A DNA stretch of 64,000 nucleotides from Liolophura sinensis (GCF_032854445.1 NC_088304.1:20473704-20537703); one strand, 5' to 3'; numbered from the stretch's first letter, positions 1 to 12,610 are shown. Translations and numbers: made by a program. Notes: generated from the letters alone by a model not told the origin.

Positions 1-617
1 CTTACTGTGCAGACGTCAGCAATTCGTGAAAGTTTTTTTGTAGCAGATAGTCATTGCCTACGATATAGGTGTAAAGATCACAGTGACTAGGGGTATTAAA
101 GAGTCATTATTAATTTTCATGATTACTGCCTTTTACATGAATATTCATGAGATGAGGTGGTCATGCAAATGCTAGTTCTCCCACCAGGGTAACGGGATCT
201 CGGGGCACTGCTACCAAATCACCTCTCCCACACAACATCGCTGGACTCATACATACCGCCAATCTGTACAATCGTCGCTATCCATCTGATGAAATCGCTG
301 CTCTTTCATGTCAGTAGATTACCAAAATTTTACATTAAAATCACTACCTTGCAATGAAAAGAAAAAAAAAAAGAAATTGATATGATTTATTGATTGCACC
401 ATACAGTGCCATTAATGTGAGGGTTTAAACAGTTCATCTAAGGGTGGGTATTATTCTTAAGGCTCTCTGTATAACTTAGGACATGTTGGGCGGAGTCCAT
501 ATCTTGTTGAGATCTCATATTAAGTTAAACTGCTTGAATTTTATTTTAAATCCTTGGATCTTTACCCTTATGACCTGGGATATATGAAAAGAACGATGGA
601 GGCGTCTTTTAAAAGTG

Positions 618-752
618 TGAACTGCTGGTGGTCGTGTGTTTCCCACAATGCCCTGCTTGATTTTCTTCCACCATAATGCTGGCCGCCGCGGTGTAAGTGA
701 AATATTCCTGAATACAGCGTCAGACACCAATCAAATGAATAAATGGATAAAT
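618..752 (+). mobile_element. SINE 3' portion, 5'-truncated
   Basis: This is the 3' part of the recurrent tRNA-headed SINE. It shows the GGTCGTG..TTTCCC segment, the CCACCATAATGCTGGCCGCC box, GTGAAATATTCCTGA and a degenerate AAAT-type tail. The tRNA-derived head is absent. Copies B and C lack it at the matching place (B around 8000), so it inserted in A after the array formed. Several substitutions from the other copies here suggest an old insertion. Confidence 0.8.
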
Positions 753-2933
753 TAATGGAAATAATATACCGTGGATTCCATGTCCCATCATCAGAGCTAG
801 CGTACTTTAGACTTGCCTGTGTCGTCAAAGTTACATACCACATTAGATAATATCAAATAAACAGAATGTGACCTGCTCTACAGTTCAAACGCTCACGGGA
901 AATCACCGATATGACGTGTAATAAATAAATAGAATTGTATGTTACGCCTCTTATAGTGAAGGGATCAATTTCAGTAAAGCCAGATCTAATACTTGCTTCC
1001 TCTAAATCTAAAAAATCTAAGGTAACACCCGCTCCCAGCTCATGAGTTTGAGACATCGAACAGGATAGGTACCACAGGGTTGGGGTTAGTTGCTTTATCA
1101 CTCACCAGGGTTGGTAGAGGAAGTGGATGCATACTGAATGAAGTGTCACTGATGTCGAACAGCTTAGTTTCCAACATTTAAGGTAGATGTATTTGTCCGT
1201 TATTAACTCTTAATAAGACTGCATGGAGACTGGTTGTATCGGAAATCGCTAATGCTTGGAAGCTTCTCGCGGGTAATGCAAGTAAATGGTTGGAAAAAAT
1301 ATTTTAGCATTATCAACGACAAAATTAAGTCAAAGAGGATACTCTAGTTTTTGCCTTTATCTTTAAAAAAAGCCTTCGCTGTGAGCCACAGACTAGTTTT
1401 TTCTCCGCTTTACAGTTCACCACAAGCACTGTTCCTCCTTAAGTGGCGGTTTTGATTAAAATCATCACTTGAAGCGGCTGCTCTTTTAAAATTCCAACGT
1501 ACTCTTGAAGCTGTTAAAATTCAAGACTAATGCCACATGAAATAATTAAATCAAGGCTATAACAGAAGTTGTCCAGTCCGCTTAGCAGAAAGCCTTAAAG
1601 CAAAGCGACATTTACGTGTTTTACGTTTATCTAAAACACAAGAAAGGCATGCATATTTACGCGCAACCCTTGAAGTTCCTTGGAACATAGACAGTTTCTC
1701 ACTTATAGTCGTAAGCATCCGCTCGATTTACAAAACTCCTTCCCTATCTTGTCGCACTGATATGGTATATGTGACAATATATATATATAAAGATTGAACC
1801 TTGTATTTATTGTTCACAGCCACAGGCAACTAATATCATTCGATTTTTTCGTTCATGTAGTCCCCTTCTCTTCCGGCTTCTATCCAGCTTTCAACAAACA
1901 CTCTTTAACTTCGCTTCAGCAATCTAAACATAAGCGGAACAGCTTTAACGGAAAAACGGTTGACTTCACTCGATTTCAACTATACATGGAACAATTTTAT
2001 TACACACATTGGTTTGTTTGTAAAGGAAAACAGGCGAATGGGGTTTTCGTGCTGTTTAAAAATTGATGCCACTTGTTGTTATATGGTATTTTCCGCACAA
2101 CGGATACTTACCCTTGCAGGAATAAAAGAATTCACCCTATATGCCTAAGAATTAGAGCAACAGTCCACAGATCAGCTGGTATTTCCGACAATAGGTGCCA
2201 AATTTAATGGTCATACTGTCTTAGGCCTGCGACATAATACCAGGAACGAACGGTCCTGTATGTATATCAGTGCAAAGTGTAACCAACGATATAGCATATA
2301 ACCTGGCGATCAATGGGCAAGTTTACCTGATCAGTGAACCTCTGTTTGCGTTGTATATGAAGAAATAAAGGAGAGCCACGAGCATAAATGCGAGACCAAA
2401 TATCTCGCGTAACTCATATAACATTTGCTGATAACTGCGAGGAAAAGTGAAGGCAGATATAAAATCTGCCCGAAATACTATTCTTAACAGTGTCAACCCA
2501 GTACAGAGATGAGTCCCTAATGCATTTCAACACTTCCATCCTTCATAATACCGATCGCTATTATGCTACCTGTAAGCATGCATATTTATTATCTTTTTCC
2601 TCATGTCCCGGTCTGGCACCTATCCCTTTGGAAGCCTTTACACATTTGCTGTCAGCCGAATGAGAGCAATAATAGACTTTCACTTAGTTTTTGCCTTTTA
2701 AATATACAATAACTGCTGAAAGTAATAAAATTTGACTACGCACTAGCCGGATTATATTTTTCCCTTTCTTCTATCATTAAAATTCTACAATGACATATTT
2801 GCTGGTAATTGTGTTTCGGGATTTCTTTTTAATAAGATGCCTCTGACCCCTGCCAAAGGCCACAGGATCGCCGTAACTGTTGACCGACACGTCTATTTTC
2901 GTATTGTTTCAGGAAGACATATATAGCCTGAGA

Positions 2934-2934
<1 letters not shown>

Positions 2935-3028
<94 letters not shown>
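2935..3028. repeat. (AT)n microsatellite, about 47 units
   Basis: This is an uninterrupted alternating TA tract of about 94 bases. The matching place in copy B (about 11980-11995) has only a short ATATATAAT stretch, so the expansion is specific to copy A. Frames running through it encode only Tyr-Ile repeats and are not genes. Such a tract can extrude a cruciform and is prone to length error in assembly. Confidence 0.97.
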
Positions 3029-3029
<1 letters not shown>

Positions 3030-3301
3030 TATCCTTTGTAACAAAACTAATCCAATCACTACACACAAACTGAAATTAAAGGTATGAAACCCAACGCGAT
3101 GACTGAATGTTTAGTATCCCTTCACATCAACCTCTCACGATGTCAGCAATGACACGTTGATGGGAATCAGACAAACGGGTATTTGCGATGGTTGTCGAAA
3201 AGTGCATAATGAATAGCGACGCATTGTATTACAAGATGAGATAATTACCCTTTAAATCACATTTGAATCTTTTAAGTTGATTTTAGCCTTCAAATTCAGA
3301 C

Positions 3302-3480
3302 CTTAAAGGGCAAAACCAACGAATTTCGTCTGGGTTTCAGTTGTTTCTAGATGCCTTTCATAAACATAGGGCCGGCACCAAAGTAAATCAGTTTTTATAT
3401 AAGCGTGTTATTTATTAACCATAGAACGGAAGTGACGCATGTGGTGCACGTATGCAGTGCCACAACAACATAATACTACT
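3302..3480 (+). repeat. FB2 left inverted-repeat arm
   Basis: This arm pairs with 4731-4908 over about 180 bases with scattered mismatches and small gaps, as described for the whole element. Confidence 0.75.
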
Positions 3481-4730
3481 ATCAGCACGTACTGTCAACG
3501 ATTACGCTGAGCTGTGTTGTAACTATTTGCCAATATACATATATACGTCCCTCATATCGAGCATTTACTTGTACTTACAAGTACGTCCATGGTGGTGTGT
3601 ATGCTGTGTACTGTATACAATTGATTAGTAGTTGTTTACACATGTACAAACCTGCATAATTTCACAATCTTGCTCATAAGATGTGGCCGATCTATACATA
3701 CAGCCACGGCCTGTACATTGTAATGTTTCATGATGGCTGATTACTTTGCTGGCGGGATCCAATTGCGGTCTACGTTGCTCAGTATATATTAGCCGCACAG
3801 CCGCTTTGTATGTCATTTAAACAGTTGCATGTGGACAATTTTATCAAACGTGATTTCCACAAAATATGGACAACTCCTATTCAACCAAATCGCATAATAT
3901 CTGACAGTCGTATAGGAATTATCCAACTTCAGTGAAGTCGTACACAGTCTCGGATGGCCAGGTCATACCTGATTTACATCGAGTAAGGCCACACCAGTAT
4001 GTAAACTTACGTCGTATAGGGCTTACTAATACTACGCAGTTGTTTTAAGAGATGGAAACGGGGATCAAGCTTAACCTGGCTTCACGTATACATGTTTTTT
4101 GTCAGGTGGGTGATAATATTTATATAAAAACCTTTATATTTCACTTACAGATAAAGTTGTAAATATCATATAACATTCTTCTACCATCCATTAGAGTACT
4201 TAAAATCACGCTCGATCCACTCCACCCACCACTACTAAAGAACACAATATATGCACAAATTTCAAACACTCTGAGAATGGGCTTGTCACTTCAGTTTATA
4301 TGATGGCCAACGAGTGCACTCGTCGTGCATGTGAACGTGGACAACTGAGACTGAAGCCTACAACGCAGGCTAGGCTTCCTGCACTAATGAAATGCAACCT
4401 AGCATAAAATGCCGTGCGATTCACCAAACGATTTATAGCATGAATGTATACAGTCAGCAAGTCAAATGCTGTCTGGCCCAGTGTTTCGAATCTATGTAGG
4501 CATACGTCTAATAAAACTCATGTGACGGACCCCGTTATATATCCAACCGTTTGAAAGTAAGCATTTGAAATCACTTCAAAGACTACTCAGGCCTAAATGC
4601 CATGGTAATGTGTGGATGCTTATATGTAAACAGGACTACTCGTACCCAAATTACAGCCTATGACTGACATAGGTGTTGGAATTAAATCTTTTATATGCCC
4701 CATGCATATATATTTTAGTATGCTGACAGT

Positions 4731-4908
4731 TTAGTATTATGTTGTTGTTGCATTACCTTCATGCACCACATGCTTCACTTCCGTTTCAGGGTTAATTAAG
4801 TAATCGCTTAAATTAAAACTGATTTAAATTGGCACTGGTGTTATGCTTATAAAAAATCATCTAGAAACAACTGAAACCCAGTTGAAATTCGTTGGCTGTG
4901 TCCTTTAG
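4731..4908 (-). repeat. FB2 right inverted-repeat arm
   Basis: This is the reverse-complement partner of 3302-3480. The box TAGAAACAACTGAAACCCAG at 4862-4881 mirrors the left-arm box near 3331-3350. Confidence 0.75.
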
Positions 4909-6262
4909 AAATTTTTAATCACGTTAGGCTAGTACTAATTCTAGGCATTTAAAGTGTGATTCAATTCGCCCTTAAGGAAGCAGTTATGACATGGCTTTGT
5001 TATTATTTTAACAGCCACGAACGCTTTCTGGTTTTAGCGTGTACTTTACCGAATCACACCCATCGAGAGATATTTCTTACTCAAATAAATAGGCGTTATG
5101 CATGTTCTCGCCTGTCGTGTGGAATGCTGTGATATGAACATACTTTCTTTCTTTCATTAGCGTTCGCCAGAAGAGTATAGCTTCAGAAAAACTAGTTCTT
5201 ACCGCCGTTTGCTAACAGCTAAATGAACCTTGTAAAATGTCGACTTGTCTGAATGTTTAAACACATTGCTTACGGCAGTTACTGTTGTCCCCGCATCTGG
5301 TGACAGTCCGCCTTTTATATATAGCCGTTGGGTGAGACAGTATGATGTCTATGCTATTTGGCAAAATGGTGCTTTTATAAGTATATAGACCATATAGACT
5401 GATCTCTGTGCTGTTTTTAGTTTGAACCTTAAGGCAGACAAATTTGAAATAAATATATGAATTGGTTTAATGAAATGTATTTTGCCCTTCATTTGCAGGC
5501 AAATTCACGACCCCATGATTATAATCCAGACCTTTCCTCATAGTAAGTGATGTCAAGAAAGATACAAAAGAATTCTGGAGCGATTTTCATCATAACTCCA
5601 ATGTCTTACAACCTACGAGATACGTGAAAAAATCTGTCAAAGAAGACAGTCCGAATTCGTTCACAGGAATGGCTTTTCCCCTTACTGGATGGGCTGATTA
5701 TAGTTTCACGTGGCTGTCACGCCTGTTCGTGCAAGTAAAGTGACATTGGATAAACTATAGCATCTTACAGAAATCCTCCAGCCAGTGCTCTCGTTCTACC
5801 CGTGAAAAACTGCACTCTCGACCTTCAATGCTAGGTTTGACCTGGCGACTTATGCCTATCATAACTAACTTTGACTATCTGACTTTGGTATCGTACTAAA
5901 ATTCAGTCTGGTATGGACGCATATTGTCGTTGAAAACAGTCACTTTGCGTTATCGTTACCCCTTTTGATCATAATTTTTAATGGCGTTTTTAATGTCATG
6001 CTAAAGGATTTCTCACTAAGAGGACAGTGGCCAGCTTTATGTGTAAAAAAGCGGAGGTGCGTGACGAATTGACCAGTGTTCTCGTCCAGTCCATGAGTAG
6101 GATCTACTGCGTTATCAGTTTACTCACAAGTCGTGATCGCAATTTTAGGAATGATCAATAGACTTGGTGTGGGGGGGGGGGGAGTACCGTTAAGCACAAG
6201 ATGGTGTGGACGACTTCCAATGAGGTCTAAAGATATATAAGAGAAGGTGGTAGGATGCAAGA

Positions 6263-6335
6263 GTTGCAAGAGGACAAGGTAGGGGGTAAGGATTGCAAGA
6301 GGACAAGGTAGGGTGTAAGGATTGCAAGAGGACAA
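6263..6335 (+). repeat. Minisatellite, 28-29-bp unit, about 2.6 copies
   Basis: The units begin with TTGCAAGAGGACAAGGTAGG at about 6264 and 6293, with a partial third unit from 6322. A decayed earlier unit may lie at 6246-6262. Copy B has only one unrepeated, diverged version near 14305-14330, so the tandem expansion is private to copy A. A run of 12 or more G lies just upstream near 6170-6182. Confidence 0.9.
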
Positions 6336-8234
6336 GTAAAATCGCATCAGAGTGAAGAAGCTTTTGTAAAGAAAAAAATTGCCACAGCGATCAATTTCCT
6401 CTCTGACGAAGCCTTGGAGACGTTAGTGAAGCAGGGTGTTTGTCCACTGCCTGCCTTTGCATAATCTCTCGGAAACTTAATGTCTCTACAAGATTAAAGT
6501 TAAAAAAGATATTAATTTAAGCAGCACCCAGCACCGATTTGTTGCTGGTTTATGGCTGAATATAACTGTATCACTGTGTAATAATACGACTGAGAATGAG
6601 AAAGTTTCGGTATTGCCTGGTAATAACTGAGAAGACGGACAGTCGGAAAACATAAAACACGGACTAGAACTGGCTAATAATGACTTTAACATGCTGCCTA
6701 GACATATAATAATAGTCGGTACAGTTCGCAATTTGCGCTGTCATACATCGTTGTTCTCCCGAGGAATCCAACTGATGAGCCGCGGACAATCTTAAACCGA
6801 CTGGAGCGACCCTTCGATAATCATCCTTGTACACGATCAAGGTTTTACTACTCTGTTTCAATCACTGTCTTTACGAGAGAGCCACCACCATGGAATGGGT
6901 CTGTCTCGTGTAGGCTATTTTCATGGACCTTAATGTTATGCTCGCCTATTTGCATTGTGCACTACTTAAAATGAATTGTCAACCAAACATATTTTAAAAA
7001 CATAAGGCGTTGGAATACGTGGCATTAGGTCACAAAGAGGTTTTTTTCTGTTTGCAAGATGCAGAAGGGTTAGATGTACACAGAGAAGAAAGTCCGATGG
7101 GGAAAAAGTAGCGTGGAGAAACTGTCTGGTGCGAAAAACGTGAACTGGGGAAACTGTCCGAGATCCGACCAATGTACGTTATGGACATGTAATAAGCACA
7201 CCTCATGTCAGGTCAGTATTTGTTCATTAACAATTTGCATGACGTAACTAATCCTGCTGTCATTTTCTCCAAAACCTTCACACTTCAGAGTGTTTTTCTT
7301 TAGACTTTTTGTATACTATTGACACTTTAAAAACGTAACAAGTTTTCGCAACAGTTTCGTCTTGTCAAGGCAGCTGTAAATGAGAGTGTGGGGAGTCATG
7401 ACTAATGGTCATAATTACCACTTTTTACGAGGGTATTCATGAGATGAGGTGGTCATGCAAATGCTAGTACTCTCACCGGGGTAGTGGGATCTAAGGGCAC
7501 TGCTCCCACATCAATCCTCCCACACAGCGCCGCTGGGCTCATACTGGCAATCTGTACAATCCTCGTTATACCTCTGAAGAAATCGCTGCTCTTTCATATC
7601 AGTAGATTATCAAATTTGCACATTAAAAATCGGTACTTTATTGTGAAAAGAAAACTGAGTAAATTGATTTGATTTATTGATTGCTCCATGTACGGTGCCA
7701 TCAAAATGAGGGTTTAAACAGTTCAGCTATTGGCAAGTATTTTTCTTTAAGGTTTTCTCTGAACTTTGCCTGATGTTGGGCGGAATTCATATTTCATGGT
7801 TCATATTTTAAGTTCAATTAGTTAATTTTATTGTACATCCCTGAATCTTTATCTTTGAATTCCCCGTATATCCACATGTTCATTGTAGATGAATAGCGAT
7901 ACGAGAATATTTCAAGGTAGAAGAAAAATGACAAAAGGAATACAAAACACTCAACACGGCATACAGTAGGGCTATATATGAACTACTGATAAAGACGTCT
8001 TTTGAAAGAATGCCAGTACTCCAATTAAGTATGGTGCAAATCTCAACCCAAGAGCTAGCATACATTAAGTTTGTTTTACTCGTCAACGCACCGCATTAGG
8101 TAGCGCAGAATAAGCATTCGACGACGCACGTATAAAGGTAACTGCAGTCTAGACGTTCATAGAAGGCTGCAGACATGATGATCGATAAAGTAGGTAAAGC
8201 GATATCTAATACTACCACGATGCTTATTATAGTA

Positions 8235-8473
8235 TATTTCTTTTAGAGAGTCGCCTATTTTCAGCTGCCTGTAAAATCAGTCATACACGCTACTAAAATT
8301 GCCTTTAGTCAGTGGCACGTAACAACATAAGCTCTACATATTGATATCTTTGAAGTTCACATCATTGCATGGAAAATGAAGTTAAAACACTTTTTGTAAT
8401 CCATAAGATTAAAGTCCATAAGCCCGGTTTTGACGGCAAGAACACATTGCCTCAAGTGACGTCATAATTATTA
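8235..8473 (+). repeat. FB1 copy 1, left inverted-repeat arm
   Basis: This arm is complementary to 8852-9091. Weaker pairing continues inward to about 8505, with GGCATGCTGG matching GGCAAGCTGG on the other strand. Confidence 0.85.
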
Positions 8474-8851
8474 AAAAAAACAATGGCATGCTGGATAATG
8501 AGCACAGTTCATAATGTTTTGACGGATGGGCGACACCAGTTTCCTAAACTGATATCGATCTTACTGTAAACCCTGTTTCTGACACTGCCGAATTTGAAAT
8601 TGCTTACACGTTTTAGTATAATATAATCTTAATAAATGAATATAATTTTATCTGTTGTCGTATATTATCTCACGCCAATACCGTTTTAAGCCTGGAAGTT
8701 AGGAAGTTTTCTTATCAAACACTATGCAGTTTATTCGCTGAGAGTGTAGTATATGACGCGTTACTGCGTGGAATTTATTCTAACCGCATGCTGGTGCACC
8801 TATATAACAAATTACTCTTCACGCCCAATCCCCAGCTTGCCACTTGTTCTT

Positions 8852-9091
8852 GAATAATTATGACGTCACCCAAGGCAATACGTTCTTGGCATTGAAACAG
8901 AGCTTATGCAGTTTAACATTATGAATTAGAAAAAGTGTTAGAACTTGATTTTCCTTGGAAGATTGTGGACTTCCAACACATTCATATGTAGAGCTTGTGT
9001 TGTTACGCATCACTGACGAAAGGCAATTTTGGTAGCGAGTATGACTGCTTTTACAGTCAGATAAATATAGGCAACTCTCTAAAAGAAATTG
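8852..9091 (-). repeat. FB1 copy 1, right inverted-repeat arm
   Basis: This is the reverse-complement partner of 8235-8473. It contains TAATTATGACGTCACCCAAG at its inner edge and CTCTCTAAAAGAAATTG at its outer end. Confidence 0.85.
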
Positions 9092-10640
9092 ACTATAAGC
9101 GTGTATCTAAAGTAACACCCGCTCCCAGTCCGTGGGTTTGAGACATCAAACAGGATTGGCACCAGTCAGCACAGGGCTGAGGTTAGTTACTTCATCGGCT
9201 CTGGTTAGCGTCGGTATAGAAAGCGCCTACTACATCTGACAAGTGTCACTGTAGTAGAACTGTTCAGTTCCACGTGTTTGAAAGCTGTCTTAATACGAAC
9301 TTACTGAAGTTTACACTCGTTCATTTTTTTCACTCAGCAATTTGTCACTTACATGTATCCAATGCCGATCAATATTTATGACTGGAGGAGAAAGACTTTT
9401 CCTGGGAAACCCACAGTCGGTTGCTTTACTCCGCAAAAGGGGCATTTTGAAAACCCCACAAGCCAAATTTTACTAAGAGCACATGCCGCTTTCTAAACTC
9501 ACTTAGCTTGTTATATTAAAAATATCACCACACATTTCGTGAAGAAAAAAAAATGATGAAATGGTTCTGTCAAACGATAAAATTAGGCTGGATTTTTGAG
9601 GCCATTGAGATAGCCGTTGATATATTTTTTGTGACAAACTTTTCAACGCTTTACCAGACTTTCATTGCCGAGGTGTATTTTTGTTTGGGAATACTAACGT
9701 TTTTATACCATTTGTCACAAAGACAAAATTCCATGATGTTAGCCACATGGGTTTGTCTATTGTTAACTTCTTATAAGACGGTATGGAAAATAGTTGTATC
9801 GGAAATCGCTAATGCTTGAAAGCTTCTCAAGGGTTATGGAAGCAAATGGTTGAGAAAATGTTTCAGCATCCCCAAAGACACAAATTAGGTCAGACGGGAT
9901 ACTCTAGTTTTTGCCATTATCAGTGATAAAAGTCTTAGCTGTGAGCCAAAGACTAGCTTTTTTCTTTGCTTTACAGTTCACGGCAAAAACTGTTCCTCCT
10001 CAAGTGGCTGGTTAGGTTAAAATCATCACTTGAAGTGCAGTGCAATTCTTTCTTTTAAAATTCCAACGGACTCTTCAGGCCTTTCAAATTCAGGACTAAT
10101 GACACATGAAATAATTAAATCAAGGCTGTAACGGAAGTTGTCCAGTCCGGTTAGCAAAAAACCTTTAAGTAACGCGAGATTTTCCTGTGTTACTTGTACC
10201 CAGAATACCAGAAAGTGATACAGATTTACGCGTAACCCTTGCAGTTCCTTGGAACAATACAGTTTCTGGACGAATCTCAGATATCGCCTTACACAGTTGG
10301 TTTAAGTATTCTGTATAGCCTTAATTTATGCTAAGCATTCGCACGATTTATAAAACTCCTGTCGCACTCATGTGGTATTCATGGTAATATATAGATTGAC
10401 CCATTTATTTATTGTTCGTAGCCACAATAGTCTATTATCCATCTATTTTTGAGTTCATGTTTTTCCTTTCTCTTACGTCTTATAACCACCTTTCAACTAA
10501 CAACTTTTAACCGTACTTCAATAGCAGCTGTAACCGAAAAACACTCGACTTCACTTGATTTCAACTGTACATGGAGCAATTTTATCACACACAGTTGTTT
10601 GTTTGTGTAGGAAAACAGGTGAGTCGGGTTCTAATTATTG

Positions 10641-10745
10641 ATTGGTGCCGCTTGTGGATTGATTGAAGCCACTTGTTGATTGATTGGTGCCGCTTGTTGA
10701 TTGATTGAAGCCACTTGTTGATTGATTGGTGCCGCTTGTTGATTG
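10641..10745 (+). repeat. Minisatellite, five 21-bp units alternating between two variants
   Basis: The two variants are ATTGGTGCCGCTTGTTGATTG and ATTGAAGCCACTTGTTGATTG read in 21-bp steps (only their first 20 bases are needed to see it). They alternate in the order 1-2-1-2-1, so the higher-order unit is 42 bp. Copy A has a single related unit near 2062-2082 (ATTGATGCCACTTGTTGTTA). This suggests expansion in B from one unit: first divergence of a dimer, then amplification of the dimer. Confidence 0.93.
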
Positions 10746-12186
10746 ATGACATACATATTAATCTGGAAATGATATTTCACTTGTATGACGCTTAGGCCTA
10801 TAAGTGTCATGGTTGGAGGCTAACAGATTTTCACATCCGTTCTGTCACGTCACTAAGGAGCTTTCCAAGCATTTGACGCGCCGATTACCATGCCGATTGA
10901 AAGCTTAGCATACACGCCTTTCTGGTGGTATTGCCATCAAACTGAAAAGAACATTTGAGGGAGGGTTTTTTTTTTCTTCCATAAATCACTATCCGAGACT
11001 GGGTTTCAAATCAACTTATCATGGGGTAACCAGTACATTAATAAGGACTGTTATCCATGAGGATACTGTCTTTCGCCCATATATAACGTCCAGGATTCCT
11101 ACAGAGAGCTCAGTGGGTATACTGAAGATGCAATGCTATATTCCGCACAAAGTATATCAAGCCACACAGGACTAAAAAAAATGTCACATTGTATGACCAA
11201 ATGTTGGAGCCACAGTGAATAGATCAGCTACTATTTCCGTTAATATGTGCCCAGTTTGATATTTATATTCTCTTATGTCCGCCACATCTTACAAGCAATA
11301 ACTAAGCCAGCCATATGTATATCGGAGAAAAGTGTAACCAACGATACACAACCTGACTTGAGATCAGTGATGGAGTTTATCCGATCAGTGAGCCTCTGTT
11401 TGCGTCTTATGTAAAGGGAAAAAGGAAAGCCACGAACATAAATGCAATATCAAACATCTAACACTTGCATTATTCCAAGCAAATGTGAAGTCAGATATAA
11501 AATCTGCCCGGAATACCATTCTTAGCAGTGTCAACCCAGTACAGAGATGAGTCCTTAATGCATTTCAACACTTCCATCCTTCATAATACCGTTCGTTATT
11601 ATGCTACCTCTATACGTTTATTATCTTTTTTCCTCATGTCCCGGCCTGGCGCTTGACCCTTTGGAAGCCTTTGGGCAATTCTCATCAGGCAAATGAGGGC
11701 AATTATGGACTTTCACGTAGTTTTTGCCTTTTGAATATACAAAAACTGCTGAGAACTATGAGGCTGAATCAATAAAATCTGACTACGTAATAACTGGATT
11801 GTCTTTTTTTTCGTTCTTGTGTCAGTCATTTCCACCGTGCCATATTTGCTGCTGATTGTGTTGGGTGATTTTTTTTTAATATGATTACTCTGCTCTATGC
11901 CCGTGGCCACAGGATCGCCGTAACTATTGACTGACACGTCTGTTTCTTATTTACGGATTGTTTCAGGAAGACATGAGAGCACATATATAATATCATTGTT
12001 ACAAAACTAAGCTAATGGCGTTACACAAACTCTAGAATTCCTGGATATGAAAACCCACGCGATGACCCGGTGTTCAATATCAGCAATTACAGGTTGATGA
12101 CAATCAATCACAGGGCGATGTACTGGAGTTGTCGAAAAGTGGATAATGGTCAACCTTGTATTACTGGATAGGATAATTAACTTTTA

Positions 12187-12232
12187 AATTATACTTCAAG
12201 CGTAAATTGACTTTAGCCTTCAAATTTAGAAT
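12187..12232 (+). repeat. Source arm of a local inverted duplication
   Basis: This stretch, native to the ABC unit (its equivalent in copy A is around 3262-3300), is reverse-complementary to 12424-12470 inside the neighbouring SINE with only a few mismatches. Confidence 0.85.
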
Positions 12233-12319
12233 TTGGGAGCTTAAAACCGCGTTAAGCCACTACTAATTCTAGGCGTTTGAAGTGCGATTTCAATTCGAAC
12301 CTGAGAAAAAGAGTTATGA

Positions 12320-12610
12320 TGTATTTATTTATTTGATAGGCGGTTTACGCTGTACTCAACAATATTTCACTTATACGACGGCGGCCAGCATTATGGTGGA
12401 AGGAAACCGGGTAGAGCACTTAAGTTCTGAATTTGAAGGCTAAAGTCAATTTACGCTCGAAGTATAAATTAGACGTTATTTATCTAGAGGAATTATGGAG
12501 GGGAAGCCAGCATGAGCTGGACTTGAACTCACAGCGACCGCATTGGTGAGAGGCTCCCGGGTCTTTACGCTGCGCTAGAGTGCTAACCAACTGAGCCACG
12601 TAGGCTCCCA
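12320..12610 (-). mobile_element. SINE, near full length, middle replaced by an inverted patch
   Basis: On the - strand this has the tRNA-derived head (GCTCAGTTGGTTAGC at the right, B-box GTGAGTTCAAGTCC) and ends in the TTTA-type tail at the left. Target duplication GTTATGA flanks it (12313-12319 and 12615-12621), and copy A shows the empty site near 4983. The body between about 12421 and 12475 is not SINE sequence but the reverse complement of DNA lying about 200 bases to the left (see 12424-12470). The usual segment with CCCACGACCATCCGCAGG is missing. Confidence 0.9.
12424..12470 (-). repeat. Inverted patch of flanking DNA inside the SINE
   Basis: It reads TTTGAAGGCTAAAGTCAATT followed by TACGCTCGAAGTATAA, the reverse complement of 12187-12232. 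It replaces the central part of the SINE body. A replication template switch between nearby strands is the simplest explanation. Confidence 0.85.

Larger units (their letters stand above)
3302..4908. mobile_element. Long-terminal-inverted-repeat element FB2 (non-autonomous)
   Basis: The interval 3302-3480 is repeated in inverted orientation at about 4731-4908. The order CAACGAATTTC, CTGGGTTTCAGTTGTTTCTA, AAATCAGTTTT, AACGGAAGTGA, GCATGTGGTGCA, CAACAACATAATACTA is read on + at the left and on - at the right. About 1.25 kb lies between the arms without a convincing frame. Copy B at about 12209-12265 runs straight through the same place without it, which marks it as an insertion in A. Terminal bases resemble YTAAAGG on both ends. 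I could not define a target duplication cleanly. It is either a foldback element or a non-autonomous DNA transposon, and the family is unassigned. Confidence 0.75.
1..7260. repeat. Segmental copy A of the ABC tandem array (left end outside window)
   Basis: This is the first of three diverged head-to-tail copies of one large unit. Anchors seen in order here and in copy B include the stretch around 151-260 (matches 7441-7550 and about 16480-16580), 1240-1600 (matches 9800-10140 and 17675-18010), 2200-2560 (matches 11270-11600), 2840-2920 (matches 11890-11960), 4930-5250 (matches 12250-12870) and 6340-6890 (matches 14330-14880). Stretches compared by eye are roughly 80% identical. Copy A alone carries the (AT)n tract, the 1.6-kb long-inverted-repeat element and a SINE tail, and it is shorter than B in several intervals. 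No open frame is shared with B in a way that suggests a gene, so it is annotated as non-coding. The unit boundary is arbitrary because the array is head-to-tail. Confidence 0.8.
8235..9091 (+). mobile_element. Long-terminal-inverted-repeat element FB1, copy 1
   Basis: About 240 bases at the left (8235-8473) reappear inverted at the right (8852-9091). Paired boxes include TTTCTTTTAGAGAG, GTAAAATCAGTCATAC, CTAAAATTGCC and GTGACGTCATAATTATT. The interior of about 380 bases has no gene and contains TTACTGTAAACCCTGTTTCT and CTTAATAAATGAAT. A second copy of the same family at 47190-48029 has the interior in the opposite orientation. Copies A (about 990-1030) and C (about 17110-17170) lack it, so it is an insertion in B. 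Flanks ATTATAGTA and ACTATAAGC are a possible but poor 9-bp duplication. The lack of coding capacity makes it non-autonomous. Confidence 0.85.

Noticed and set aside
2829-3068. Open frame rich in Tyr-Ile
   Set aside because: It is only the translation of the (AT)n microsatellite.
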